Positions 21,368 through 32,186 of a stretch of DNA of 35,623 bases are shown here, one piece after another. A program made the position numbers and the translations under genes. Positions within the stretch are counted from its first letter, which is position 1; the number at the start of each line of letters is the position of its first letter. The notes below the pieces were generated by a model that was not told the origin of the DNA, ran no database searches, and saw nothing but the letters and a program-made list of their open reading frames with translations. Origin of the DNA: Welwitschia mirabilis (lineage: Eukaryota > Gnetophyta > Gnetopsida > Welwitschiales); the NCBI GenBank assembly GCA_051453625.1, contig JBOZIK010000001.1:125128042-125163664 (forward strand). Direction: 5' to 3'.

Positions 21368-21907
21368 TGCCTCAAGTATGAAAGAGACTCCTATAGTAAG
21401 ACTTGCTTAGGAGAAGAAGATTTTGAGGGTTTTTTGGAACCTATAAAGAAAGGCATGTGAGACAATGTTGCACATCCCATGGCTGACATGGGATTAAGGG
21501 TTTCTAGTTTTAGATGAAACTAGACTCTATACAGATGATAGAGATTGACAATCAACACTGAGTAGGATGGAGCCCTAGTCTTCTGATACTTCAACTGGGA
21601 GACCATATTCTTCAGTATTATAGCAAGGGAATTAATAGAGTGTCTGATTCTTACCAAGTACATCAAATAGACTCTATATTTGGATGTCTCATCACGATAA
21701 CCTGCTAAAGGCAAGAAATTATAGGTAAAAACTAAAAGTAAAAACCTATACTTTAGGGTAAGGTAAGAAGTAAAAAGGGTAGTTTTCCACCTATGAAACT
21801 TATCATAAAGTTCCCTTGTTACCTCTGCTTTATCTTTTATGGAGTCACGAACAGGCTAAAACTCATCATAGTCTCCTCTTAGAAGATTGACAATGGCAGC
21901 AATGTAG

Positions 21908-21965
21908 NNNNNNNNNNNNNNNNNNNNNNNNNNNNNNNNNNNNNNNNNNNNNNNNNNNNNNNNNN
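21908..21965. other. Assembly gap (58 N)
   Basis: Interrupts the extra copia ORF remnant. No repeated edge is visible. Confidence 0.95.
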
Positions 21966-22108
21966 ATTTTCACATACTCGATTCTTCTCAAACTTCTTAG
22001 AGAACTTGTTTAAAGCTTTTTAGACATTCCCTAATAGAAATAAAGAGGATATTTACTAGCTACCTCCTTTTTCCATCTCCTAAAGGGACTCTCAACCATT
22101 TTAGCCAT

Positions 22109-22469
22109 GTGCTAGGATCTTAGAGACATGAACAATATAAAAAGAACACTAGATTTGAAGGAGACAGATGGATAGAAAATAATGGATAAGGACTAGGCTC
22201 CACTAGTTTTTAAAGAGAAGGGTGATTAGGTGAGATCTGATAAAGAAATTGGATTTAATGATGATTCTACTACATTGTAATCCTATAGGTCTAATCAATT
22301 GGTTTGAGTTTTAGTTAACCCACCGAAACATGGATCATACTACTTGAGGGTTTAGATACCCAGGTTTTTAGATAGGTCAACCGATTACCTCTGGTTAATG
22401 AATCATAGATTTCATTGACCTTCTACAATTAGGTAGAGGATGAATAGATAACACTAGTTCATTCTAAAG
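22109..22469 (-). other. Copia spacer between RNase H and the extra ORF
   Basis: No recognisable protein after the RNase H remnant ends near 22480. The usual copia C-terminal TKPL-type motif was not found. This stretch may have diverged or been replaced. Confidence 0.5.
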
Positions 22470-22910
22470 ATGAAGAAAATTATCAAAAGTTAGAGGTCTA
22501 GTTTTGAAGTGTTGAACAAGATTTTTAGAAATATTTATTGTACTAGTGTTATCATAGAAAATAGGAACGTATTTAAAAACTACATCAAAATACTTTAGCA
22601 TTTCTTTTATACAAGGGAAATAAGCACAACAACTCCCTACTATAATATACTTACTTCTACTATTAAAAGAGAAATTGAGTTTTGCTTTTTTCTAGCCCAT
22701 CCTACTAAGCATAATTTTATAAAATAATTACTACTTGTTCTTTTCTATCATCCTTGTACCTGACCTAATCTACATCAATAAATCTTGTAAGATCAAAATA
22801 TGTCTCCATAAAATACCAAAATCCAAAATTACATGTGCCTTTCATATATCTTATTATTCTTTTGATTACTTATAGATGTGATTCTTCTGATTGGATTTGG
22901 TATCTTACAC
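22470..22910 (-). pseudogene. Copia RNase H domain remnant
   Basis: On the - strand: a KDDRKE motif (usually DRKSTSG) near 22765, then KKQNSISL (about 22690-22666; usually SKKQNSVALSTAEAEY). NTS and ISKNLVQHFKTR follow (about 22545-22500; usually DNTSAI-ISKNPVQHSRTKH). This order is diagnostic of copia RNase H. Stops and frame changes are frequent, and the catalytic AEAEY block has been lost (LLIVEVS). Confidence 0.85.
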
Positions 22911-23860
22911 ATACATCAATACTAAACATAATATTGGGTCTATCTGTACTTAGATATAATAAGCTTCCTATCATACTTCTATAAAGGTTCTAATCAATTG
23001 ATTTTCCATCTTCATCTAGACCAAGTTTATAAGAGGTTAACATATGTGTGTTAGTTATTTTAGCATTCTTCAATCCAAATCATTTGATTAAATCTTTTGT
23101 ATACTTAGATTGAGATATAAAAAGTCCATTCTTTGATTACTTAATTTGTAAGCTAAGAAATATTATAACTTAACTAAGCATGCTCATCTCAAAATATATT
23201 ATCATAATATTTAAAAATTATTTTGATAAAACTTTGATAGAGGCACCAAAAATGATATCATCTACATAAATTTGTATAACGATAAAATCCTTTTTTAAGT
23301 TATTAACAAATAACATTTTATATACTGCTCCATAAATCTAAACATTTTGATTTAGAAATATGGTTAGATTTCCATATCAAGCTCTTAGAGCTTGATTTAA
23401 CCCATAAAAAGACTTCTTAAGTCTATATGCATGATTAGATTTATGAGGTTCTACAAACCCTTACCGTTGTTCTACATATACTTCTTCATCTAGGGTTCCA
23501 TTTAAAAAGGCACCCTTTATATCCATTTGATATACTTTAATATGCTTAAAGGCTGCATAATATAAAAAAATTATAATGCTATCAAGCCTTGCAACTAAAG
23601 TAAACATATCACCTTTGTCAATTCCTTCAATTTGGTTGTGGCCTTATGCCACTAATCTTGCTTTGTTTTCATTGTTTTCCTCATCACATTTGTTCTTAAA
23701 GATCCACTTAATTCTAATAAAATTTTTCTCTTTTGGCATTTTGACAAGCTTTCATACATCATTTCTTTTAAATTGTTGTAACTCATCTTGCATGACCATC
23801 ATTCATTCTTCATGGGACTTTGCTTCTTCAAACTTCTTAGATTCAATTTGCAAAATATAA
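22911..23860 (-). pseudogene. Copia reverse transcriptase remnant (RVT_2 type)
   Basis: A well-preserved order on the - strand: MQDELQQFKRNDVW-like start (about 23800), KWIFKNK, NKARLVA (followed by a TAA where Gln is expected), VYQMDIKGAFLNG (motif A, about 23545-23505), EEVYVEQ, LKKSFYGLNQA, IQIYVDDIIFGA (YVDD at 23257-23268, intact), FEMSML, LQIK, QSKYTKDLIK-FG, and MIGSLLYLSTDRPNIMFS (about 22990-22937). The wording is that of SIRE/Maximus-type copia elements. Scattered stops, several at Gln or Trp codons, make it inactive. Confidence 0.93.
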
Positions 23861-23989
23861 CAAATGTGGGCATAGAAATTCTTCATAGAGTTCCTTGTCC
23901 TTATCTTTGAGCTAACTTCTTTAATAATAGACCCTAAAGGTGATCTTTTAGTTCTTTAAACTTTTTAGTAGTGACTTATTTTGTAAGAA

Positions 23990-25193
23990 CTTCTTTTTCA
24001 ATAGAAATTTCTTTTATTGTGGGGGTACTTAAAGACATGTTTTCTTCATCACTAGAAGGGATAGATTTTGTACTAACATCATCTATCTATACATTTATTG
24101 ATTCTTTTACAATTAATCTTCTTTTTTTGAAAACATGATAAGCTCTACTTCTAGTTAAATATCCCAAAAATATTGCTTCATTAGCCTTAAATTCAAATTT
24201 TCTTAGTCGTCCTCTATCCTTTAATACATAATACTTACTTTCAAATACTTTAAAATAAGATACATTTGGTTGTCTTCCTTTTCACGACTCATAAGATATT
24301 TTATCCATTTTATATATAAGGCAAACTCTATTTATAATATAATATGTAGTGCTAATAGCTTTAACACAAAAAGATTTTGAAACCTCCTTGTGACTCAACA
24401 TAGTTATTTTCATTTCTTGGAGGACTCTATTCTTTCTCTTAGTAATTCCATTTTGTTGAGGTGTTTTAGAGGTAGAGAATTGATGATTAATACCATTGTT
24501 AATATAATACTTTTTAAATAAATGATTTCAAACTCACCACCATGATCACTTCTTATTTTCTTTATGGTATAGCCTTTCTTATTTTAAATTTCTTTTTTTT
24601 ATATTTGAACCTAATTTTTATATGTTTTAGATTTGTTTGTAAGAAATACAACCCATGTATATCTTGAGAAATCATCAAACATAGTTAAAAAATAGCATTT
24701 ACCTTTTAAACTTTGAGTTTGAGCTGGTTTTACTAAGTCCATATGAATAAGTTCTAAAGCATGATTGTGGAAACTTGGAGTTTACTTTTTTATGATGTTC
24801 TTATTTATTTTCATTTTTGACATGAATCATAAAGACCATGTTTTTCAACATTTATTTTTATAATTTTTTTAATGATTTCTTTTCTAATAATTATTTTTGA
24901 ATAATCATAATTTACATAACCTAAACATTTATGCCAAATCTCTTTTTGATTTACATGTGAAAATAACAAGTAAAAATTGATTGATTAATGCTATAAACAT
25001 TATCTATTTTATTTGCTTTCAGAATAATATCATTTGTTTTGTCATGTCTAACTTAACATTTAGTACTATCAAAAATCACCTTATGACTTTTATTACAAAA
25101 TTGAATAATACTAAGTAAGTTATGCTTCAAACCATTCACATATAAAACTTCATTTATTTTAGATAAGTTACCTCCATTGATTCTTTTGATTCC
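23990..25193 (-). pseudogene. Copia integrase remnant with GAG-pre-integrase region
   Basis: On the - strand: NEVLYVNGLKHNLLSI (about 25155-25108), then a degraded zinc-binding region, MDLVKPAQTQSLKGK (MDL at 24734-24742), FDDFSRYTW (about 24678-24652), IRSDHGGEFE (about 24560-24530; second Asp intact) and TPQQNGITKRKNR (about 24465-24425). In relatives the last block reads QQNGVVERKNR; the catalytic Glu is Lys here (24438-24440). The C-terminal linker towards RT is legible in broken frames. It is inactive because of the Glu change and many stops. Confidence 0.9.
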
Positions 25194-25293
25194 NNNNNNN
25201 NNNNNNNNNNNNNNNNNNNNNNNNNNNNNNNNNNNNNNNNNNNNNNNNNNNNNNNNNNNNNNNNNNNNNNNNNNNNNNNNNNNNNNNNNNNNN
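25194..25293. other. Assembly gap, probably false (100 N)
   Basis: The 96 bases before it (25098-25193) and after it (25294-25389) match with three mismatches by eye. Both copies encode the same protease-to-integrase segment, so the gap most likely joins overlapping contig ends. Confidence 0.88.
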
Positions 25294-25559
25294 AAATTTA
25301 ATAATACTAAGTAAGTTATGCTTCATACCATTCACATATAAAACTTCATTTATTTTAGATAAGTTACCTCCATTGATGCTTTTGATTCCTTTGATTTTGG
25401 CTCTTACATTATCACTAAAAGTAAATTTTCCTTCATCAAAGTCATTTAGTTGTTTGAATCTAGACTTGTCTCCCATCATATGCTGAGAGTAGCCACTGTC
25501 TAAATACTGGCTAATTCCATTTAAAACTTTGAAAGCTATTTGAATCAAAAGACTTTTCA
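25294..25559 (-). pseudogene. Copia protease remnant
   Basis: On the - strand the frame reads YLDSGYSQHMMGDKSRF, matching the copia protease signature WYLDSGCSRHMTGDKS. The active-site DSG is intact (25492-25500). DNVRAKIKGIKSINGG and EVLYVNGMKHNLLSI follow. The upstream part of protease lies in the 600-N gap at 25560-26159. Confidence 0.9.
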
Positions 25560-26159
25560 NNNNNNNNNNNNNNNNNNNNNNNNNNNNNNNNNNNNNNNNN
25601 NNNNNNNNNNNNNNNNNNNNNNNNNNNNNNNNNNNNNNNNNNNNNNNNNNNNNNNNNNNNNNNNNNNNNNNNNNNNNNNNNNNNNNNNNNNNNNNNNNNN
25701 NNNNNNNNNNNNNNNNNNNNNNNNNNNNNNNNNNNNNNNNNNNNNNNNNNNNNNNNNNNNNNNNNNNNNNNNNNNNNNNNNNNNNNNNNNNNNNNNNNNN
25801 NNNNNNNNNNNNNNNNNNNNNNNNNNNNNNNNNNNNNNNNNNNNNNNNNNNNNNNNNNNNNNNNNNNNNNNNNNNNNNNNNNNNNNNNNNNNNNNNNNNN
25901 NNNNNNNNNNNNNNNNNNNNNNNNNNNNNNNNNNNNNNNNNNNNNNNNNNNNNNNNNNNNNNNNNNNNNNNNNNNNNNNNNNNNNNNNNNNNNNNNNNNN
26001 NNNNNNNNNNNNNNNNNNNNNNNNNNNNNNNNNNNNNNNNNNNNNNNNNNNNNNNNNNNNNNNNNNNNNNNNNNNNNNNNNNNNNNNNNNNNNNNNNNNN
26101 NNNNNNNNNNNNNNNNNNNNNNNNNNNNNNNNNNNNNNNNNNNNNNNNNNNNNNNNNNN
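25560..26159. other. Assembly gap (600 N)
   Basis: Covers the junction of gag and protease. No duplicated edge was found, so sequence is probably missing. Confidence 0.95.
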
Positions 26160-27800
26160 GACTCATGTGGTATATCTCCTCTTAGAACAAATTTAAATGG
26201 AAATGTAGTAACTGAATTTAAAAATAACATCAATTTTCTAGCATTACAAAATAACTCTTAATGACTTAACTTACCACAAAATTGATATGTAACTTTAGGA
26301 ATAAACTTATTTTGCTAAGTTACCTAATTTTTCTGATTTTGTGATCTTTAGGGGATGAAATCAATACCTATCTTATCATGAGCTAGTTTCTGTATTTTAA
26401 GAATTTGTTCTAATTTAGTTGAGTCACTAGAAAATTTATTGAGAAGATGTGCAAGTACTTTACCTCTAGTACAAGTTTGGAAGTTTTAGATTTAACCATG
26501 TTGTATTTCTTTTTTATATTTAACCATGTTGTATTTCATTTTTGATTCCTCCTTTTATTTGATGAGTGTTTTCACAATCTTGTTTAAATCATTTATGTGC
26601 TTTTCTAATTTTTCACCCTTCATGTAAAGTTCCTAATAGATGTCTTCAAGCTCATTCTAATCTTCTTAATGAAGTTCAAATCATTATGATTAGATGTACT
26701 AGGTAGGTTCTATAATCAAGGCATAATTACAATAAAAGAGAGCCTTCGATATTCATTTAAATCTTGGCTAGAACTACTATCATTATTCTCATCCATATTA
26801 TCCCATGTAGTAATGAATGAAGATGTGTTTGAATTTTTTATTCTCTCTTATTATTCAGACACTTATTGGCAACTTGTTCAAAGCCTTTACATGCGTAACA
26901 TTGGATTTATTTCTCTTTTTCTTAATCTTTTCTCAACTTTAAGTGGCCTATTTTTATTTCTCAACTTGACCCGCCTTATTTCTTTATTTTATACAAAAAT
27001 TTCCTAAATCTTCTTACTAGTAGAGAAACTTCATCATCATCAAGTTCTTCATATGATTTTTTTAACCTATACTCTTCCTACACAAATTTCAAAGCAATAC
27101 CTTTCATTTTATCTTAGAAAATTTTAATTAATAAGTTTGTAAATTACCTTGTAATTATTTAAGTGTCATAATATTGATATTCTTGCTTTCTTTGATTGCA
27201 ATGGATTTTGACTTAAATATTTTTAGAAGGAAGCTCAACACTTTTTGAACCACCTTTGCCTCATCCATTCTTTTACTTAGACTTGTTATGAAATTTATGA
27301 TGTTGGTAAGTTTGGTAAAGAATTCCTATAAAGTCTTCTCCTCATTCATAGAAATTTCTTCAAATTTGAAAATAAGCATTTGAATCTTGGCTACTTGACA
27401 GTGAATATCCCTTCATGTGTGATCTAAAGAATATGCTATGCTTTTTTTTATATTTATAGTTTACAATTCATTTGAACTTATCTATAAAAACTATACAAAA
27501 AATGGCATTAAGAGCATGGACATCTATGATAGCTTTGAATCAACTAGTTGGTTTCCATTGGTCTTGGACTATTTTTGGGACTATAATGGTCTTATCATGA
27601 GCATTGATTTTAGTTAGAGTAGGAATAATACTTCCATTCTAAATAATCTATGTAATGTCTGCATTTAGAAATCTAAGAAAGATTCTTGTACAAGCTTTCT
27701 AATATGCATAATCTTATCCATCAAACATGGGTAAATGACTAGTGGAAAAATCATTTGAAGAGTTACTTAATTTTTAGGTTCTAGAGTCTAGACCTATTAG
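26160..27800 (-). pseudogene. Copia gag remnant, SIRE-like
   Basis: On the - strand, starting just inside the primer-binding site: HLPMFDG (about 27740; usually PPxFDGxNYxxWK), FKAIIDVHALNAIF (about 27540-27500), THEG, VNRISTSM-like degraded coiled region, DDDEVSLLVRRFRKF (about 27040-26997; usually DEEFALITRKFKKF), and YACKGFEQVANKC (about 26900-26862), which is a CCHC knuckle. A helical region and STKLEQILKIQKLAHDKIGIDF (in pieces, about 26430-26355) match the end of SIRE gag before protease. Many stops. The order and spacing identify the lineage well. Confidence 0.85.
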
Positions 27801-27820
27801 GATCTTAACATAGACTTAAA

Positions 27821-27836
27821 GAAGCTTTAATATCAA
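27821..27836 (-). other. Copia primer-binding site, initiator-Met tRNA type, decayed
   Basis: The - strand reads TTGATATTAAAGC one base after the LTR end. The usual copia site TTGGTATCAGAGC differs at three positions, all transitions of the G-to-A or C-to-T kind. Confidence 0.85.
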
Positions 27837-27837
27837 G

Positions 27838-29247
27838 TGTAGGATTGAGAACCCTGGGGAGAGATGAATAGGATTTAAAACGTTAATCGAACAACTTCAT
27901 AAAAATTAACTTGCTTGAAATGAATACTTAAAACTTGTGCAAATAAAACTAAAACTATTCTGAAAAACTAAAAAATAGAAAGCACAAAAATACCAAAGAG
28001 GAGGCACACAAGTTTTATAATGGTTCAAGAAACCCCCTACTCCATTCTTGATGATTAACTTCTATCCAAGTCTAATCTAGATCTCTGTTAATCTATTTTT
28101 AGGTATTTCAAGTTAACCTGTAACCTTTACAAATAATCTTTTTTGAGGCTTAGTTCCAACCTCTTACAAGAAAGTGAAGTAGTAATAATGATGTGCCAAA
28201 ATGCATAGGTTTCACTTGATCTTTGGCTCAAGAATAGTATTGCTACATTGCTTTAGAAGATGGTACAATTTAAAAGCATACAGTGCAACTGATTTGACGA
28301 AGTATATAAAGATAATAATAGTTCTTGGATTATCTTTGGTCGGGTAGGATATACCAATGAGTACAATGAATTTTCAAAAAGATTCAAAAGTTATACAGTG
28401 ATTTTAAATCTTGAAAAATATATAGCAAAAGAGTTTTAAGGTTTTTACAAGTAAAAAGACTTTTCAATGGATATAAAATGGATTCATATTATCTAGAAAA
28501 ATCCCATTTTTGTCATAATCATTTAACCCCTTAAAGGTCCAACTGAATCCATCTAGTGTTGCCACTTAAGTTGATTACCCTTATGTTCTTTCAATCAATC
28601 CCTGTTTCTTATGGCTTCATGTCTAATTAATCACTCAGGGTCCAATGAATTGCTTATCTATTCACTTGCATATTCATTTGGTTGCCCCCTTGATTAGGAA
28701 AAATTGCAACACTATTTTCTACTCCAGGATCATTTGACCTCATAAAAATCTAGTTGAACCCTTTCTAACAAAGCAAAAATGCCACTCTAGGTTTAATCAA
28801 CTCCTCAGGAATCTAGTTGATCCCTTGATAATCAGCTATGAAATTTTAATTCTTAGGTCCAATTGACCCCTTAGGCAGTTGACCACATAATAATTGGTTA
28901 TTAAATATTGATGTTCAGGTTTGATTGATCCCTTATGTATCTAATTGAACTCTTAATAATCAGCTATAAAGTATTAATGCTCAGGTCTTGTCAACCCCTC
29001 ATGTATCTAATTAACCCCTTTGAAATCAGTTCATTTTGTGTAAGCTTTAGGTGTGATTGACCCCTTAGTAGTCTAGTTGACTCTCTAAGATGATATAAAA
29101 ACTAAAAGGTTTAAGTTCAAATTGTGAGAAATTGTTTCAACTTCTGATCTACAATTATTAATATTTTCTACACAAAATATAATATGTTTTGCTAAAAAAA
29201 ATATTAGTTTGACATCAAATTAGCAAACAATAACTTAAAATTAATCA
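27838..29247 (-). repeat. Copia 5' LTR
   Basis: 1,410 bases, - strand start TGATTAAT and end CCTACA. It matches the 3' LTR along its whole length at roughly four-fifths identity by eye, an indication of an old insertion. It contains its own copy of the 66-bp array. Confidence 0.87.
28792..29086 (-). repeat. 66-bp tandem repeat array inside the copia 5' LTR
   Basis: Units start at 28792, 28858 (62 bases, small deletion), 28920 and 28986, with a partial unit from 29052. Unit order and ends match the array in the 3' LTR. Confidence 0.88.
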
Positions 29248-29552
29248 CTTAAAATACAAAAAAACTTTTATAAATAATGCAAATACATATGTTAAGAAAA
29301 ATTGTGGAGCCTTGGATAAATTAGATGTAGGTGGTTAGACATATCAATAAACCATGAATCATAGATTAAGAACTGACCACATAAACATTCCTATATAGGC
29401 TATTATTTGTCTTGATTTATGAAAATTACATGGTATAGTAGTCAGAGGTATATTCTTTCCTCTAATATGTTTTTTTGCCAAATTCAAAAGTGTGAAGTAG
29501 GATTACTATATATAAATAACTATGTTAAACTAATCTTTAAAAAAATACAAAT

Positions 29553-29554
<2 letters not shown>

Positions 29555-29587
<33 letters not shown>
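29555..29587. repeat. (AC)16 microsatellite
   Basis: 33 bases of uninterrupted alternating A and C, followed by a purine-rich stretch and a TACATA-rich segment at about 29630-29650. Confidence 0.97.
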
Positions 29588-29592
<5 letters not shown>

Positions 29593-29872
29593 AAAGTTTC
29601 TTACCACTGTGTAGTAACTATGTGATAAGGATACATATACATATATATAAAAATAGCTATAAAAATATTTTAATAAGTTTATTTATATGAGTCTTATTAG
29701 TGAGTAATAGACTTATGATAGAAGTGGAAATAGTACATCTTTATATTAGAAGTAAATTTTAAAAATGAATGAAAAATTATCTACAATAAAGCTTAATTTG
29801 AAGTAGTCTTTATCACTAGAAAATAAACATTAAATCAAATTTTATTGCTTATCTATTGCCATTAATCACTTG

Positions 29873-29964
29873 ATGATATCTCGATAGTATCAACTACTAT
29901 GTTATAAGATATACCCCATGTAATAAACTCTTGATTTTTACTGATATTTATTACAAGATATCAT
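29873..29964. repeat. Imperfect inverted repeat
   Basis: Outer arms ATGATATCT (29873-29881) and AGATATCAT (29956-29964) are perfect, as are inner arms TGTAATAAA (29919-29927) and TTTATTACA (29947-29955). It could fold, but such pairs are easily found in DNA this AT-rich. Confidence 0.4.
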
Positions 29965-32186
29965 AAAGTAATATCTAGAGTAATAACTTTTAGATTATGT
30001 ATAAAAATCCTATATTGCTAAGCAACAATTATTAATCAAGTTATAATGGGGCTTTTAAAAACTATTATAGAGATATTAGCTAGTAATAGATCATGTTTAA
30101 TAAAAATTTATAAATCATTTACTTTAGTATTAAATTCTCATTTCCTTTTTTTCACCTTTCACTCATGCTTATCTTCCTTCTCGCATGTAATTTCATAGGA
30201 TAGTAGCCTCAGTGCATATATTCCTGGATCTTATTATTAACTAAGATTTCATCCTGAAGGGAAATGCCTATTGTTATATTACTTTTGCATTTTTGTTTTT
30301 TTGGATTCTAAATCCTTTTTTCTTTTTGTAATCCTTATGTAAGAGGATTTTGTAATTATTTTTTATGTTTTATTAGGATTGAAAATAATGTAGAGCATTT
30401 TTTTCCTAATTCATTTATTTCCTTTAACATATTTTCTCTCTTATTTTCCACTTTGTATTTGTTAATTTATCAATATAAAATAGCACTATCATTACATTTG
30501 AAGTGGATAAAAAAACAAATGCTTTCTCATGACATTCACTTTATTCCATTCCTCAAATCATTTGTTAATAACAAGTACATCCTTCCATTCTTCTTTTTTT
30601 CTAATTTATTTTTTATAAGAAAACCCCTCATTTCTTTCATGTAATTTTGAATGTTTAGGTATGATAGGGCTATATATTTCTTTATAGATAGAAATGTTAA
30701 AAAATCTTCCTTTCTACATAATCATGGTAGGAAGCTCTTTTCCATGTCTTATCCATGATTCTTATATAAATTTATACTAAAGAAGCATATTTAGGGGATG
30801 ATAACGATATTTTAATTTTATTTTTTTGTTGTATCATATAAATTTTCCTCATTCATTCTTATGCTTACATGTAATGTAATTTTCAATTTGATGTACTACT
30901 TAGACATGAAGGTTGTTTTGGAAAAGTATAGAGCTTAGCATGTTTGAATTGTAAATGAAAATTTGTAAACCTTGTTTTTTCTCATATTTTTTTTCAAGTC
31001 TTTCTATTTTTGTGCAAGCATTAAAGAGTCACTTTATTCTCCTTCCTTTAATTAATAACTTTTTTGTTTATATAGATTGATAATTATTATTGTTTTNNNN
31101 NNNNNNTTCATAGACTTAATTTTTTATATAATTATTATAGAATATTACATGAAAGAATCAATGATAGTTTTTTTTACCATGTAAAATGGTAAAGTTTAAT
31201 TGAGAAAAATAAGAAGTGGATCTAAGGTATTAAGAACACAAGCCTTTACCTCTATTTAAGTCCCTAACTAAGATTCTACTATTACTACACTTGCTACATC
31301 CTCTGAAGTTATTATATAAAAGAGAAATCATTTTCATAAAGAACTTTACTTATAAATTAGGTTACATAGAGGGGATTAAGATCGTACATCATAGGATTAT
31401 TCAAGAACTCATTCATCATAGCATGGCTTGACTTGTTAACCTAGTAGTAGAGAGCACATAAATAGTTAGGTTAAAGATTTTTATTAGAGGATGGAAAATA
31501 AATGCAACCCCTTCTCACCTAGAATTAAAATTAATTAGATAGGAAAAATCATTATTAAATCAAAGGTGATGCATATAGACATTGAAATCACTTAAGATTA
31601 TCTAAATAAAACTATAGCATCCTCACATATAGAAATTAATTATACATTGACAAAGTTATGTAGGAATAAAAATTAGAGTGCTCTAGATTTTTAGCTAGTA
31701 AGCACAATGCTATAGAATCCTACTTCATATCCTTTAAGAACATGTATCTTCTTTAAATTGGTGGCTATAAACATTTGCCCTATCAATCATATAGCTAATC
31801 TAATGATGTTTCATGAGAAGTTAACGAATGGTCTTCTGAACACTAAACTATATAAATTTGCATACATTGTCATCAAATTTATGAAATTGGCAATTTATTT
31901 ATTGATTACTATCCCATTTTTATCTTTATAGGATGCCATTTTAAGATTTAAGAGTGTGGTCTATCTTATTCAAGAGAAGTCAACATAAATAGTTATCTAT
32001 TGTAATGCCAACTTGACCTATGTAATACACTTGTGAAGTACATTTTTAGGTATTATTGATAGGTTTTCTTAGGAATTTATGCAAATTCAATAAAGCTTCC
32101 ATACAGGTTAAAAGATGCAATAATTTCCCAAATAATAAGCCATTTTTGGATAATGATGAATCAAGACAATTGATAAATATATATTG

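Larger units (their letters stand above)
20628..22108 (-). pseudogene. Extra 3' ORF of the copia element, unassigned (possible plant transposon-protein or env-like ORF)
   Basis: A long, mostly open - strand reading frame. A candidate ATG is at 22106-22108 (MAKMVESPF). It continues through YIAAIVNLLRGDYDEF (after the 58-N gap), KAEVTRELYDKFHRWK, a 64-codon open piece (21714-21520: NFLPLAGYRDE region, then RHSINSLAIILKNM), and ends in a Glu/Lys-rich acidic tail with stop at 20628. Collapsing the 43-base overlap at 20846-21367 keeps the frame. It lies after RNase H, where SIRE elements carry an env-like ORF. The pattern of a hydrophobic block, Ile-Asn helix and alpha-helical W..LR segments recalls the putative plant transposon protein domain, but this is a weak memory-based match. 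A few stops break it. Confidence 0.55.
6341..29247 (-). mobile_element. Ty1/copia LTR retrotransposon, SIRE/Maximus-like, interrupted by a nested gypsy element
   Basis: A direct repeat pair (6341-8543 and 27838-29247) on the - strand ends CTACA in both copies. The high-coordinate copy is followed on the - strand by a degenerate initiator-Met primer-binding site. The low-coordinate copy is preceded by a copia-type polypurine tract. Between them, - strand traces appear in copia order: gag, protease, integrase, RT, RNase H. An extra ORF follows RNase H, as in SIRE-type elements. The span is about 22.9 kb only because the gypsy element at 8837-20414 sits inside it; without that and the N runs the element would be roughly 10 kb. 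No clear target-site duplication was found at 6336-6340 versus 29248-29252. Confidence 0.85.
29248..31997. other. AT-rich spacer, no recognisable gene
   Basis: No protein motif in six frames. Short open frames at 29419-29625 (through the AC repeat) and 30453-30644 have no supporting features. A 10-N gap lies at 31097-31106. An imperfect inverted repeat is at 29873-29964. Confidence 0.6.

Noticed and set aside
23576-23860. 94-codon + strand frame with hydrophobic residues
   Set aside because: It lies antisense to a well-recognised copia RT N-terminal region and is a shadow frame.
6341-29247. Copia target-site duplication
   Set aside because: TTAAT (6336-6340) and CTTAA (29248-29252) can be made to resemble each other only by shifting the boundary; not convincing.
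29419-29625. 68-codon frame with Thr-His repeats
   Set aside because: Translation of the (AC)n microsatellite.
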